Origin: Myrica gale
Taxonomy: Eukaryota; Streptophyta; Magnoliopsida; Fagales; Myricaceae
Assembly: GCA_963930655.1 (NCBI GenBank)
Contig: OZ005617.1
Coordinates: forward strand, 16,582,068-16,646,067
Direction: 5' to 3'
DNA length: 64,000 nucleotides
Part shown: positions 30,124 to 40,299 of the stretch, one piece after another
How positions within the stretch are numbered: the first letter of the stretch is position 1
Layout of the letters: each line of letters begins with the position of its first letter
Notes under the pieces: generated by a model
The model's input: the letters and a program-made list of their open reading frames with translations, nothing else
What the model was told of the DNA's origin: nothing
The model's database searches: none
Made by a program: the position numbers and the translations under genes

Positions 30124-31489
30124 TAGGGCTGTACAATGCCACCGGAAAATTCCGGTGGCACCGGCACCGGATTTTCGGTTTTTGGTCTAACCGGTGCTGG
30201 TGTAGGTTTAGTTTTTTGAAAAAACCGGCGGTTCCCGGTTTAACCGGCACCGGGTTTCCCGGTGTAGGTTAAACCGGGATTTTTTTATTTTAGTTTTTTA
30301 TTTTAATTTCTACTCAATAGTTTAAACTTTAGTTTTACCTCAAGACATAATATTCTAGAAGCATGACAATGTTTACTCAATAGTTTAGTTTCACTTGAAT
30401 ATTTGAGATTTGTTGTTGGTTTTGTCTAATCAAATGCTTACATTCAAGTTACCAAGAAGCTTGCTAGGTGAATAAACTAGTTATTTAGAATTTTGGTAGA
30501 AAAATTACAAATTTATTGTATTTAAAAGGGTATATATGAAGGCATTGGAATCATAATTAAAGAGTTTAATGTCAAACTTTGGTAAGTACATCGCATAATA
30601 TAAGTCAAGAGGTCGAGATTCTACCACAAAAAATTTTAAATCAATGTATTAGTTTAAGAGTTTTTATGAAATATTAACAAATTGTCTAAATTTTAAAATT
30701 GACAAATCACTATTAAATTTATATCATGCTTGTAAAATCAGTCATTCAATTACATTTTAGTTTAAATTTCTAATACATTTTAGTTCAAAAATTCATATAG
30801 AGTCATCACGTTTGACCAGCGTTTGACAAGCGCTCGAGTGCCCTTTGAAAAAATTCAGACAGAATCATCACGTTTGACTAACGTTAGACAAGCGCTCGAG
30901 CGCTCAGTGCAAATTTCAGATAGAAACATAAGCGCTCGACGAGCGTTTGACCCGCGCTCGAGCGCCTTAAAAATTGCCGAATTTTTTTATTTTCCTTGTG
31001 AAACCAAGGGAAACCCTATTAGGTTTTGAACATGTTTTAAAATTGTTATTGATTTGTTAATTAGAGGGAAAACACATATTCTCCCATCTAAGTGTTGTTA
31101 GGGTCTAAACTGGATTTTTCAAAAGATAATAGTTTCTATTTACAGTGACGTCTCTATTACTATGGACTTTAAATTCTCATCTTATCTTTTAAGATGATCT
31201 TTAATTTTATTGATTTTGGAATTCATTAGTTTAGATTTTATTGATACGTGATTAATGGACCAAAAAAAAAAGAAAAAATACATTGGGCCAAGTACGTAAA
31301 ATGCTAAAAAAATGGCTCAATATTAATGTAGGATAACCGAAAACCGCCACCGCTAAACCGTCACCGCTAAGGGCCGGTTTTTGCCCTTAACGGTGTAGGT
31401 GTAGGTAGTAATTTTTTCAAAACCGGCATACACGGTGTAGTGCCGGTTTTGGCCAAAACCGGTACCTACACCGGGGTTGTACAGCCCTA
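30124..31489. mobile_element. Non-autonomous hAT element, 1366 bp
   Basis: Perfect terminal repeats TAGGGCTGTACAA and TTGTACAGCCCTA are flanked by a perfect 8-bp duplication CTTCCACC (30116-30123 and 31490-31497). Subterminal DNA on both sides is rich in CCGGT and ACCGG motifs in opposite orientations. The interior is AT-rich except for an array around 30790-30970 with repeated GCGCTCGAGCGC-type motifs. No transposase frame is present. Confidence 0.92.
30795..30966. repeat. Degenerate tandem array with GCGCTCGAGCGC motifs
   Basis: Three imperfect units each contain TTTGAC, then a CGTTTGAC- or CGTTAGAC-type stretch, then AAGCGCTCGAG or a similar palindromic core. They sit inside the 1366-bp hAT element. 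The same core occurs in the solo LTR at about 42985-43065. Confidence 0.7.
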
Positions 31490-31497
31490 CTTCCACC

Positions 31498-33160
31498 AAG
31501 GTGCGCAGACCTTAAGGAGATGGTCCTTATCAAGTCGCACTCGAGACAGAAGCCAATCACGTTGAAGTGGGGGCATTTCTCGGGTGATAAGGTCCCCTCA
31601 CTGAGTAACTGACACGTGACGCGTTGACGGCTCAAGAGGCAAAGTTTGTGACTACGGCTACCGTCTCTGTCGTAAAATTTTTGTCAAGTTTATTGAAAGA
31701 GTGAAAAATAGATAATTTTTTATATTTTTTTGTAATGAAAAGTTATGATTTGATGGAAGAGAGAGATTATATTGTAGTATTTTATTGTGAGTTGATGAAA
31801 AATTTTGTGAAATTTTGTTAGCAAACACACCACGTCGTTTGGTCATCTTCTAATCAATACAGTAAAAAACTTCCAAGAAGTGAGGTTTCGATATTAAGGT
31901 CTTTTTATTAAAAAAAAATTACTGGATAGAATTGTAATAGATGATAGTCAAACATACATTGAAATTATGTCTCAGGACGAGACTTAAATACACTTTTCAT
32001 TCCCAAATTATTTTCACTCCCAAATATAAGGTAATTGACACTTAACGAAAGCAATATATGTAGAAGGTGCGAAATATCAACAATCCATAGTTCGATCATG
32101 TAATGTCTCAAAGTTCGTTGTTTGGGATTGAAAGTGTCGATGACCCCAAGTCAATGGTGAAAAATTGTATATACTCCTAAAGATGATCATATTGTTGTCT
32201 CAAATAAAAGTGAGCTAAAAGTTCGATCAAAACCAGAATTTCGGGTGCCGGTTCCGTTACCGGAATGAATTTTTTGCATTTTCTGGAATCGGAACCGGAA
32301 ATTCCGGTGGAATTGGCGGAATTTTCGGTTTTCCGGTTCCCTTTTTTTATAAATAAAAAAATAGGACTTTGTAATTTTATTTTAGACTATGGATGAATGT
32401 TTATTTTATTTAGATATGGCTCAAAACCATGTTTGATGCCAATAATTTTAGAAGATTGTAATTTTATCTTAGATTTTGGATGAATGTATATTTTATATTT
32501 TTTTACTATCAACTCATGGTGTATAATAGAGAAATCTGTCCAAAATTTCGGTTTCATACTGTGGGTACTGTAATTTCTTAGTTTCAAACACATTTAGTAA
32601 ACATACATAAATGTGATGTTTGATTACGAAAAAAAATTCACCTTTTTTTAAAAAAATTCAAAAAGTCAAAATTTTTACAGCCAAATATTAATATTTTAAA
32701 ATTTTCACACAAATTTCAACACTTTTTTTACACCAAGTTCAATACTTTTCACTTAAATAAAAATTATAAACAATATTCTCTCTCTTACTAAATTTTCACA
32801 CAAATTTCAACACATTTTTACACCAAATTCAACACTTTTTCACTAAAATAAAAATTATATACAATATTCTCACTCCTTACTTTTTAAGAAACTTAAATAA
32901 TTTTTTATTAAAAATTTATTTCAAATTTTAGTTATCTTTACTTTTTAAACAAACGTCAATAAAAATCATTTTACCATTAAATATTATTAGACTTTTTCAA
33001 CAACATTTTAAAACCTCGAACTCTCAAAATTTTTCTTAAAATCTCAAAATTCTTAAAATTTTTACTTCACAAACTTGACTGTGATAATGTTACTGCAACT
33101 TTATTTTTTTTGGCCTTAAGAAACATGTGTAATGGTGTTGGTTTTGATGTTGTCTTGCTA
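31498..33160. other. AT-rich intergenic DNA with MITE relics
   Basis: A diverged relative of the 274-472 MITE family lies at about 31670-31830. A CCGGAATTCCGG-rich patch lies at 32230-32350, resembling the subterminal DNA of the hAT elements nearby. Repeated CACAAATTTCAACAC stretches lie near 32700-32850. No gene. Confidence 0.5.
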
Positions 33161-33168
33161 ATTGTAGG

Positions 33169-34965
33169 TAGAGCAGGGTACCGGAGCCGGAATTTCAAAT
33201 TCCGGCTCCGGTATCGATAAGAACCGGATGCCTGTTTAGGCATCCGGTTCCGGTCCGGGAACTGCCGAAATTCCGGCAGTCCCGGTACTGGAATCCCGGT
33301 ACCGGATGCCGGAATTCCAGCAACTAATTTGGGCCCATTTTCGGCCCAAAATCTTATTTTTTTAGAGCTTTTAAGTTGGGCTTATTTGATTATTCCATTT
33401 TTCGGGCTTTTTAACTTGGACTTATTTTACTATTGCATTTGTCGGGCTTTTTAACTTTGGCTTGATTTAATAAGTAAGTTTTTAAATATGGATGTTGGAT
33501 CCAAAATATCAAATTTAGAATTTGAATAGGATGTTGGATCCACTATTTTTTTAATGTAATAATAATTTACATGTTCCAAAATTACAATTCTATAGTTGTT
33601 TCAATTGCATTAAATTAATAAATCATATACATACATCAATGAAAGAAGAATGATAAAAATAAATTTACAAGTTACACATATACATAAAGTCTACAAATTA
33701 TACAAATTTACATCTAAAAGAAATTACAAATATTACAAATTAAATAGTTGAATTGATGAAATAAAATATTGGTCATTTAATCAAAACATCACTATATCAC
33801 AAAATTCAAAATTCAGTTTCACAACATCATGTAAATCAATTTGAAAATTCGTATAAATTTGCAATTCATCCAACAAATTCACTAAATATGACAAAAATCA
33901 AACCAAATAATTTTCATAGAAAACCCCAAATTAAAGCAGAATGCAGATAGACTCATAGACCAATTCACACCGCATATGATCACAGTGAAAAGAACCTTCC
34001 ACTTTACCAAACAAACAACAAACAAGTAACAACCAAATCCTCCAATCATTCAAGCCCATCCTCTTCAGTTTCACAACCTAGGTCCTAATATACATTCTAA
34101 AATTTTAAATTAACCAATGAACTACTAAATAAGTGAGAATTAGTGAATTTATTTTACCTCAATGCCTCAATGGCAGTGTGCACTAACCAGTAACCACACG
34201 ACACAACCTTTGTAATAACCTGCAAAGAAATTTTTTTTGTATTAACAGATAACAAAATGAAAAAATGGTTATTGAACAACTGATAAATTAGAATGAATAA
34301 ATTATAATGATACGAAAATGAAATTGAACAAAAAAAAGAAGCAATATGAAAAAAATGACTCTGTGACTGACTGACTGTGATCCGTGAGAGAAAGAGAGAG
34401 AGAGAGAGTGAGAGAGAGAGAGAGAGAGATTCGGCTGAGAATGAGAGGAGGCCGGCAGCCTTCAAACTCGAAGTCGAGAGACGGCGGCGACGGGCGACCG
34501 TGAGAGAGAGCTCGAAAATCAGAGAGACAAAGAGAGAGCGCTTGAGAAACGAGAGAGTCAGAGCCGAAGATCGGAGGTACGGGAGCGGTGTTGCGGCAGT
34601 CGGCAGATCTGAGAGGACTGAGGAGAGGGGCAAGGGCGAGAAATGGGGGGCAATGGGTATCGACCATCGGGGGGCGGATCGTGCTTTTAAAAGGGTTTTG
34701 AAAACCCTTTTCCAAAACGCACAGTTTTGGCCAAGTCCAAAGTTGTGCGTTTTGTAATTTTTTAAAGAATAAAAAATAAAATAAAAACCGGTACCGGCAT
34801 TTCGCCCAATACCGGCGGAATTATCGATACCGGGTCCGATACCGATATTTCCTAAAAACCTATACCGGTTCCGGATCCGGTTCCGGCCGGCATACGGTGG
34901 CCGGAGCTCAGAACCGGTGCCGGTACCGAAATTCCGGATACCGGCGGACAAAAATCCCACCCCTA
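33169..34965. mobile_element. Non-autonomous hAT element, 1797 bp
   Basis: It begins TAGAGCAGGGTACCGG and ends GGACAAAAATCCCACCCCTA, with a perfect 8-bp duplication ATTGTAGG (33161-33168 and 34966-34973). Both subterminal regions are packed with GGTACCGG and CCGGAATTCCGG-like palindromes. The interior is AT-rich and includes a (GA)n microsatellite. The 268-codon minus-strand frame at its right end translates low-complexity repeat and is not a protein gene. Confidence 0.88.
34388..34428. repeat. (GA)n microsatellite
   Basis: Two GA runs, separated by a single GTGA interruption, within the 1797-bp hAT element. Confidence 0.9.
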
Positions 34966-34973
34966 ATTGTAGG

Positions 34974-36463
34974 TATGGCTGCGTGGTCTTGGAAGTAATT
35001 ATTACATGAAGTTTAAAATGTCTTAATTTGGGTTATGTCTTTTCATCTAAACAGTAATTTTGCCCCCAATTTCTGGGTGAAAAATTGTTGAAGGTAGCTT
35101 ATGTAATGATATTCTTTATTCTTTCTCTGATTCTCACAAAGTCTCCCTGTTGGATCACACTCACTGGTCACAAAGTCTCCCTATTGGGTGACACTCACTA
35201 GTCCTATCTTAATCTTTATGAATGGTCGACATTACACAAACTAAAAGACGGGAGAAGGATGACTCGTAAAGAAGTCCCCGTAGTTTTGGGGTGGAATTCT
35301 TGGGACAGAGATTTTGGGAGCTAAAATTTTGGGTCTTTAAAATTTTCACTCTCGTTAAAATAATTATACAAAATTTTCTCATTCTCCATCGTATCTTCAT
35401 TTTTCATTCTAAATAAAATATAAAACAAACGAGTCATGCAGTGCATTCTTTCTTTTTTCTGGTTATTTTTCCATTTTAATACGTGAGAGAAGAGAGAGTT
35501 GAATGACACGACCTTGATGCCCATAATTGTTTTATCCTCTTTTAAGACAAAATTCTGTATGTTTTCTATCCTTTTTCATCGTGCTTCAGTGGGAACTTCA
35601 CAAGAAAGTGAAAGATATATATAGTAATGTCAGGCTACTCTTATAAGAAGGTAAGCTGTGGGAGGAGTACTGCTCACTGATGAGGTGCTTGAATCCCATT
35701 CCAATGGGTCCCTACCACATCATTGCACAAAAATGATATTTGAAAGAGACACCTATTAAATTACCACTCGACCCCCACGCCCACCAAAAATGCTAAAAAA
35801 AAAACAAAGAAAAGAAAAGGAATGAAAAAACAATAGAACATACCTATTACCACCATATTCAAGGATTAGACATCGGCTTTCATGTCCTGATTTACACTAG
35901 ATCCTTTGGCACTTTCCCTTTTCGAGGGATGTTTTCCTCCTCTGGTTGGCACTTTCTTCTTATCCGCTGCATCTATAATTGCAAGCTTTTATAAATGCGG
36001 GACAAACCATTCCAGCACTCATTTTTTACATAGATACAGCTTGTGCAATACATATTATGTGCTATTGATTGGTAACCCCTTATGTCAAGGGAGAAAAAGA
36101 AAGATTGGTAATCCCTCATGCCACGCCACGTCCTTTTTCTTTCTCTGTTTTTCCATAAGATGCTACCTCCTGCTTGGCTGTAAAGAAAATTCATTTTGGA
36201 TGTTCACGCCATGACACCACTAGGAAGAGGATCTTTGGACTCAACAATATCTCTCCCTCCTCAAGTGCACGCTCAAATGTTTGGTAAGTACATAGAATAA
36301 ATGGATGGAATAAGTAAAATGAAGAAAACATATTTCACTCCATAATGACTAACAAGCAAAATGGTGAAAAAGATTCCAATGTGAACAACGTTTATACAAA
36401 AAGACTGTTCTTATATCATTTACATGAATCAATCCACGCAAACATTGCAGGCAACGCCATATA
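34974..36463. other. Intergenic DNA 3' of the DUF1421 gene
   Basis: AT-rich with AAAATTTTGGG motifs near 35290-35370 that resemble MITE ends. No coding region recognised. The 3' UTR of the minus-strand DUF1421 gene probably occupies the right end. Confidence 0.4.
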
Positions 36464-38496
36464 TCATCTGCCAAACCTACAACTCTGTGGCTCTGCTGCT
36501 CCATTATTCATTAACACATCAAGCACCATATTAAGGTCCACTGACTGCCCAGTCTCGGTCAATTTCCTCACAGTGGCTCTCACTAAGTCTCTCCGGAATC
36601 CCATCGCTACAACCTTGTCAACACCATCATCGGTTGGTATTCTATCTCCAGTCCCACCAGAACCTGATCAAACATCTTCCACACTAGCCGCCATAGGTAG
36701 AGCATAAGGTAATACCTGAGCAACAGGCAGTCTCGCGTTGCTGCTTCCACCACCGAGTACCGAAGGAGAATGTGAGAGTTGTGAGGGTTTCAGTGCTGAA
36801 CTGCTGTAGCGGGGAGGAGATTCACTATGAGAATGCTCATAAAAAGTTGAATGCCCCGAGGGTGACCGTGAATAAGGACTGCTGGGTGGTTGATCAAGAT
36901 GCATATGCTGGCCAGAACCAAAATAAACTTGTTGGGTTGGGGGAGCACTTGCAGATGGTTGCTGTGTAGATGGACAATGTGCTTGGGGATTGACAAAACT
37001 GAGAGGTGGGTGAACTCCATGAGGTGGCTGGGGTAACTGTGTGATTGGACCATGTAGAGGCGCTGGGTGATAATGTTGATGTTGTGCTGGAGATGATTGC
37101 TGAGACTGATATATTGGAGGCATACGGTATTGCTGATGTGTGGATTGTGGAGTAAGCACAGGCGATGAATAGTAAGATTCCGGCAGAGGATGAGAGGGGA
37201 TTTGATTCTGCAATAATTGAGTAGGAAGCTGTACAGATGTTTCTAAAGATGTTATTGTTTGTGAGGTATTTTGAAGACGTAGGTTTGGAAGGACATTATA
37301 ATGTGGAGCAGGAAGTTGCTGTGGAGAAGCAACAGGAATTGGAAGTGATTGTTGCCTTTGCTGAGGGGATGAGACTACTCCTTGAACTGAATTACTTAGG
37401 ATATTCCTGTTCTGCTTTTCAGATTGCTGCTCTTCCTTTGACATTTTAAGCTTCGCAAGCTGCCTCCGAGCCTCTGCTATCTCCTGTTTATCTCTTAAAT
37501 CTTGAATACCACCTTGAACCTGTAAAAAGAGCATGGAAGCAGGTTAATGACTTGCCTCATTGACAATTCTTAAGACGCAACGAGCTAACCCTGATTGGAA
37601 TCACACGTTTCCAGAACAGAGTTGGTGATTTGTAGCATATATATAATTTCGGTCATCGAACATTCACAATTCAAGCTCAGGGAATTAGCCCATTTGATGG
37701 TAGATGAAGGAATCCGTGTAAATTGTAAACACATTGCATAAACATATACTTTAGTCACGTCTTAGATGTGCGGAACTAAGCTATACGAGGGAACGGTGAT
37801 TAGGTGAAAGGTGTCACACAAATGTAACCAAACTGTCTAGTGCATATGTCACTAGAGCGTCTCAGTCAAGAGAGTCCACCATATTGCTTACCTCTGTACC
37901 AACAATGGATAATGAACCACTTACTCACTTAGAGAGTACTGGTGGTGTATGAAAGGAGAACAACTAGCACTACAAGTAATCCTAAAATCCTCAGTTCAGC
38001 TTTTAGATAGCATAAGCGCCAATTGATTGTACGCCCCTTTTAGTCGGGAGTATAAAATTCAAGAGGAGATTTGATTGACTACCTCTTTTAGCATAATTTC
38101 TAGTCCACTCAGTTTCCGATCAGAATTGCTTTGATTGAATTCAACCGCGTCCTTCAACTCGTCGATGGAATTCTCCAGCTGGTGCGTCCTAGTCTCCAGC
38201 TGCGTGAGCCGCGCGCTGAGACCCTCGACGGCGTGCACCAGATTCTCTGATAGCTCCTTCATCTTCCTATCAATCACGGAAATCAGTGTCGCACCGGAGC
38301 CGGTTCTCCCAAAATCAATGGAGGAAGCGTGCGACGGAGGCGAAACGACAGTTCGTATAGGGTGGAACCGGAATACGGGTGAGTGATCGTCGTTGTCCTC
38401 GTCGTCTTGAGGGTTGGGGGACGCCGCCGAGAACTCTTCAGATCGGGGTCGAGAAAGTTCCATGATCTGCTTGTCCATGAATTCTGACGGCCTCAT
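36464..38496 (-). CDS. DUF1421 / FLOE-like protein with an in-frame stop
   Basis: Two exons on the minus strand, 38083-38496 and 36464-37519, joined by clean GAG/GTAGTC and TTTTTACAG/GTT sites. Residues about 65-160 form a predicted coiled coil (LSARLTQLETRTHQLENSI, then GGIQDLRDKQEIAEARRQLA). Next comes a long Gln/Pro/Ser-rich, prion-like region. The C-terminal DUF1421, which has a UBA-like fold, reads RIPTDDGVDKVVAMGFRRDL and VRKLTETGQSVDLNMVLDVL, ending FGR. Relatives include Arabidopsis FLOE1, a condensate-forming seed hydration sensor; this member belongs to a different subfamily, so that function is only suggested. A TGA at 36668-36670 interrupts the frame after residue 421, just before DUF1421. 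Downstream the frame stays open and conserved to the normal end. As written, the product lacks DUF1421. The ATG at 38496 is the first in frame. Confidence 0.85.
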
Positions 38497-38517
38497 TGGT
38501 GACTGGTACTTTAGCAA

Positions 38518-39166
38518 CTGGATGATGTCTTGGGAGCAGAAAAGAACTTTTTTTTCCTTGTACTTTCTTTAATTTTTTTATCCCTCTAATTTTCCGAGTA
38601 CCCAAACGGAGGGTTACGAGAGAGCCGTAATTGATTACTCATCGGAAAGGCAAAGACGGTCCTTTCTCACCCGCAAGCCAAGATGCAGTAATCGATCACA
38701 CGTGTAGTCCCAGGCATGAGTCGTATGGGAATTCCATCAGGTTAGCTTCCAGAGAAAAGAATAAAAGCAAGAAAAAAAAAATTTGTGACCCACGAATTCT
38801 TCTGGTTGATATCAAAATACACCTCTATCAATTATTGATTACGCACTTTGCAACTCCACCACATTTTATATATTAATTATCCATAGAGGAAAGTTAATAT
38901 TTTTAAAAAGTGAAATAACTAGATTCTTCTTTAAAAAAAAAAGAAATATGACATAAAATGGTAGAGAATATTAATTTTTAATCAAATTGTAAAGTATATA
39001 AAATTGATAAGTAAATAATAAAATATAACCAGTTAATAATTTGAGATTAAAAGTGTGAAGACTTTGATCATTTTTATATTTATATATATATTTAAAAAAA
39101 AATTCAATATGCTTTAATTTCCTCATTTAGAGTCTCCTATACTTTCTTCTTTTTTCGGGTCTGAAT
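38518..39166. other. Promoter side of the DUF1421 gene and AT-rich intergenic DNA
   Basis: Probably the leader and promoter of the minus-strand gene on the left, then AT-rich DNA with no recognisable feature. Confidence 0.4.
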
Positions 39167-39290
39167 CAGTGGCGGATCAAGGAGACAATTTGAGGAGAGG
39201 TGAACCCTTAAGAAGAAATGAAAAAAAAAAAATTTTACATAATTCAAAATGTCTTAAGAGTTAAAATATCGAAAATTAAGGACTGAAGTC
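39167..39290. mobile_element. hAT terminus (fragment)
   Basis: CAGTGGCGGATCAAGG followed by AATTTGAGGAGAGG and CTTAAGAGTTAAAATAT matches the left end of the hAT element at 22506-23572. The other end was not found, so this is probably a fragment. Confidence 0.6.
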
Positions 39291-39389
39291 TCTAAGTTCC
39301 TAGTGATTATTTGCTTAGCACAAAAAAAGAGAAAAAAAAAGAAAAAAACTTTTTGATGAGCTTCTTTCCAAAAGCAAAGAAATACAAAA

Positions 39390-40090
39390 CGCTTATGATC
39401 AGTTGAGTTCAAGAAACCTTGTGCCATAGGATGTTTGGCTTCTGAGAGTTCATCAGGTTTTAACACTTCCACAATTTCACCTTTCACTAGGAGACAGACA
39501 ATATCAACAATCCTCTGGATTTGCGTTATGCTGTGAGAAACCATTATAATTGTCATTCCCTGCTTCTTCTTTAGGTTCACCAGGACATCCTCTATATTCT
39601 CTGTCGATATTGGATCCAGGGTACTTGTTGGCTCGTCCAGCAACAAAACCTTTGAGAGAAAGCACCCCATCAGATGCTATCAACATAAGCACAACCTATG
39701 ATCTCCATTCGACTGGCACAAAAATATCAAACAGATCCTGCTAATTTCTAAATATATGCTGAAGCAAATGGTCAGGAATGATCTGTAAGAGGGGTTAAAT
39801 GGTTAATTACCTCTGGTTTATTAGCTAGGGTCCTAGCAAGAGCCACTCTTTAAGCTTGACCCACAGAGAGTTCACCACCAGTCTTACTGAAAAAAGGCAT
39901 CCAATTCATCCCTGTCAATTGTGGTCCATATCGTACGTTGTCTGCGACTGTTCCTGAGAAGATAACTTAGATAAGAATGTATTGTATGTTAAAGAATGTC
40001 ATTACTGCGGTCCTACGCAAAACAACATCGAAGCATGAAACATTCTGTCCAGCCAATCTGGGAGCCTTGCACTATATGCGTCTCAAATGG
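39390..40090 (-). pseudogene. STAR1/ABCI17-like ABC transporter ATPase fragment
   Basis: The minus strand carries three pieces of the nucleotide-binding subunit that pairs with ALS3/STAR2-type membrane partners in aluminium tolerance. The last exon (from 39649) has the Walker B and D-loop LLLDEPTSTLDPIS, the H-loop MVSHSITQIQ and the tail GEIVEVLKPDELSEAKHPMA. The middle exon (39811-39953) has TVADNVRYGPQL and the ABC signature region GGELSVGQA, but a TAA (39850-39852) replaces the Gln codon just after it. A third piece near 40010-40090 is very degenerate. Walker A and the N-terminus are absent; transposon DNA begins beyond 40090. Exon borders AG/GTTTTG and CAG/GAACAG show that the fragment came from genomic DNA, not from mRNA. 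Confidence 0.82.
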
Positions 40091-40294
40091 GACATTCTCG
40101 TCCACCTAAATAAGGAAAAATAGAGCCTCCCAGAAACATTTTTCTTGTAAATTTCTTTGGTCTGCCCCCACTTGCCCTGTGGGCAGGCCTGGGTGGCTGG
40201 GCCAATGGGGGCATATCTGCTTCTTAAAATCCCAAAAAAAAAGTTTTTCAATGGAGTTTTGGAGCAAGTGGGGGCGGTCGCCCCCACCCGCACC
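40091..40294. mobile_element. hAT-like GC-rich remnant hosting the solo LTR
   Basis: The sequence carries GCCCCCACTTGCCC- and GGGGGCGGTCGCCCCC-type stretches. If the solo LTR is removed, it continues into CCCTTGGCTCCGCTTCT at 43324-43340, which looks like a degenerate hAT terminus. The identification is weak. Confidence 0.35.
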
Positions 40295-40299
40295 CCCTT

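Noticed and set aside
34154..34960. 268-codon open frame on the minus strand
   Set aside because: It lies entirely within the delimited 1797-bp hAT element and translates CCGG-type repeats and a GA microsatellite; no conserved domain.
36663..36717. Possible short intron that would splice out the TGA in the DUF1421 gene
   Set aside because: The candidate GTATTA...ATCAG interval is only about 52 nt, shorter than plant introns normally are, and it would shift the reading frame.
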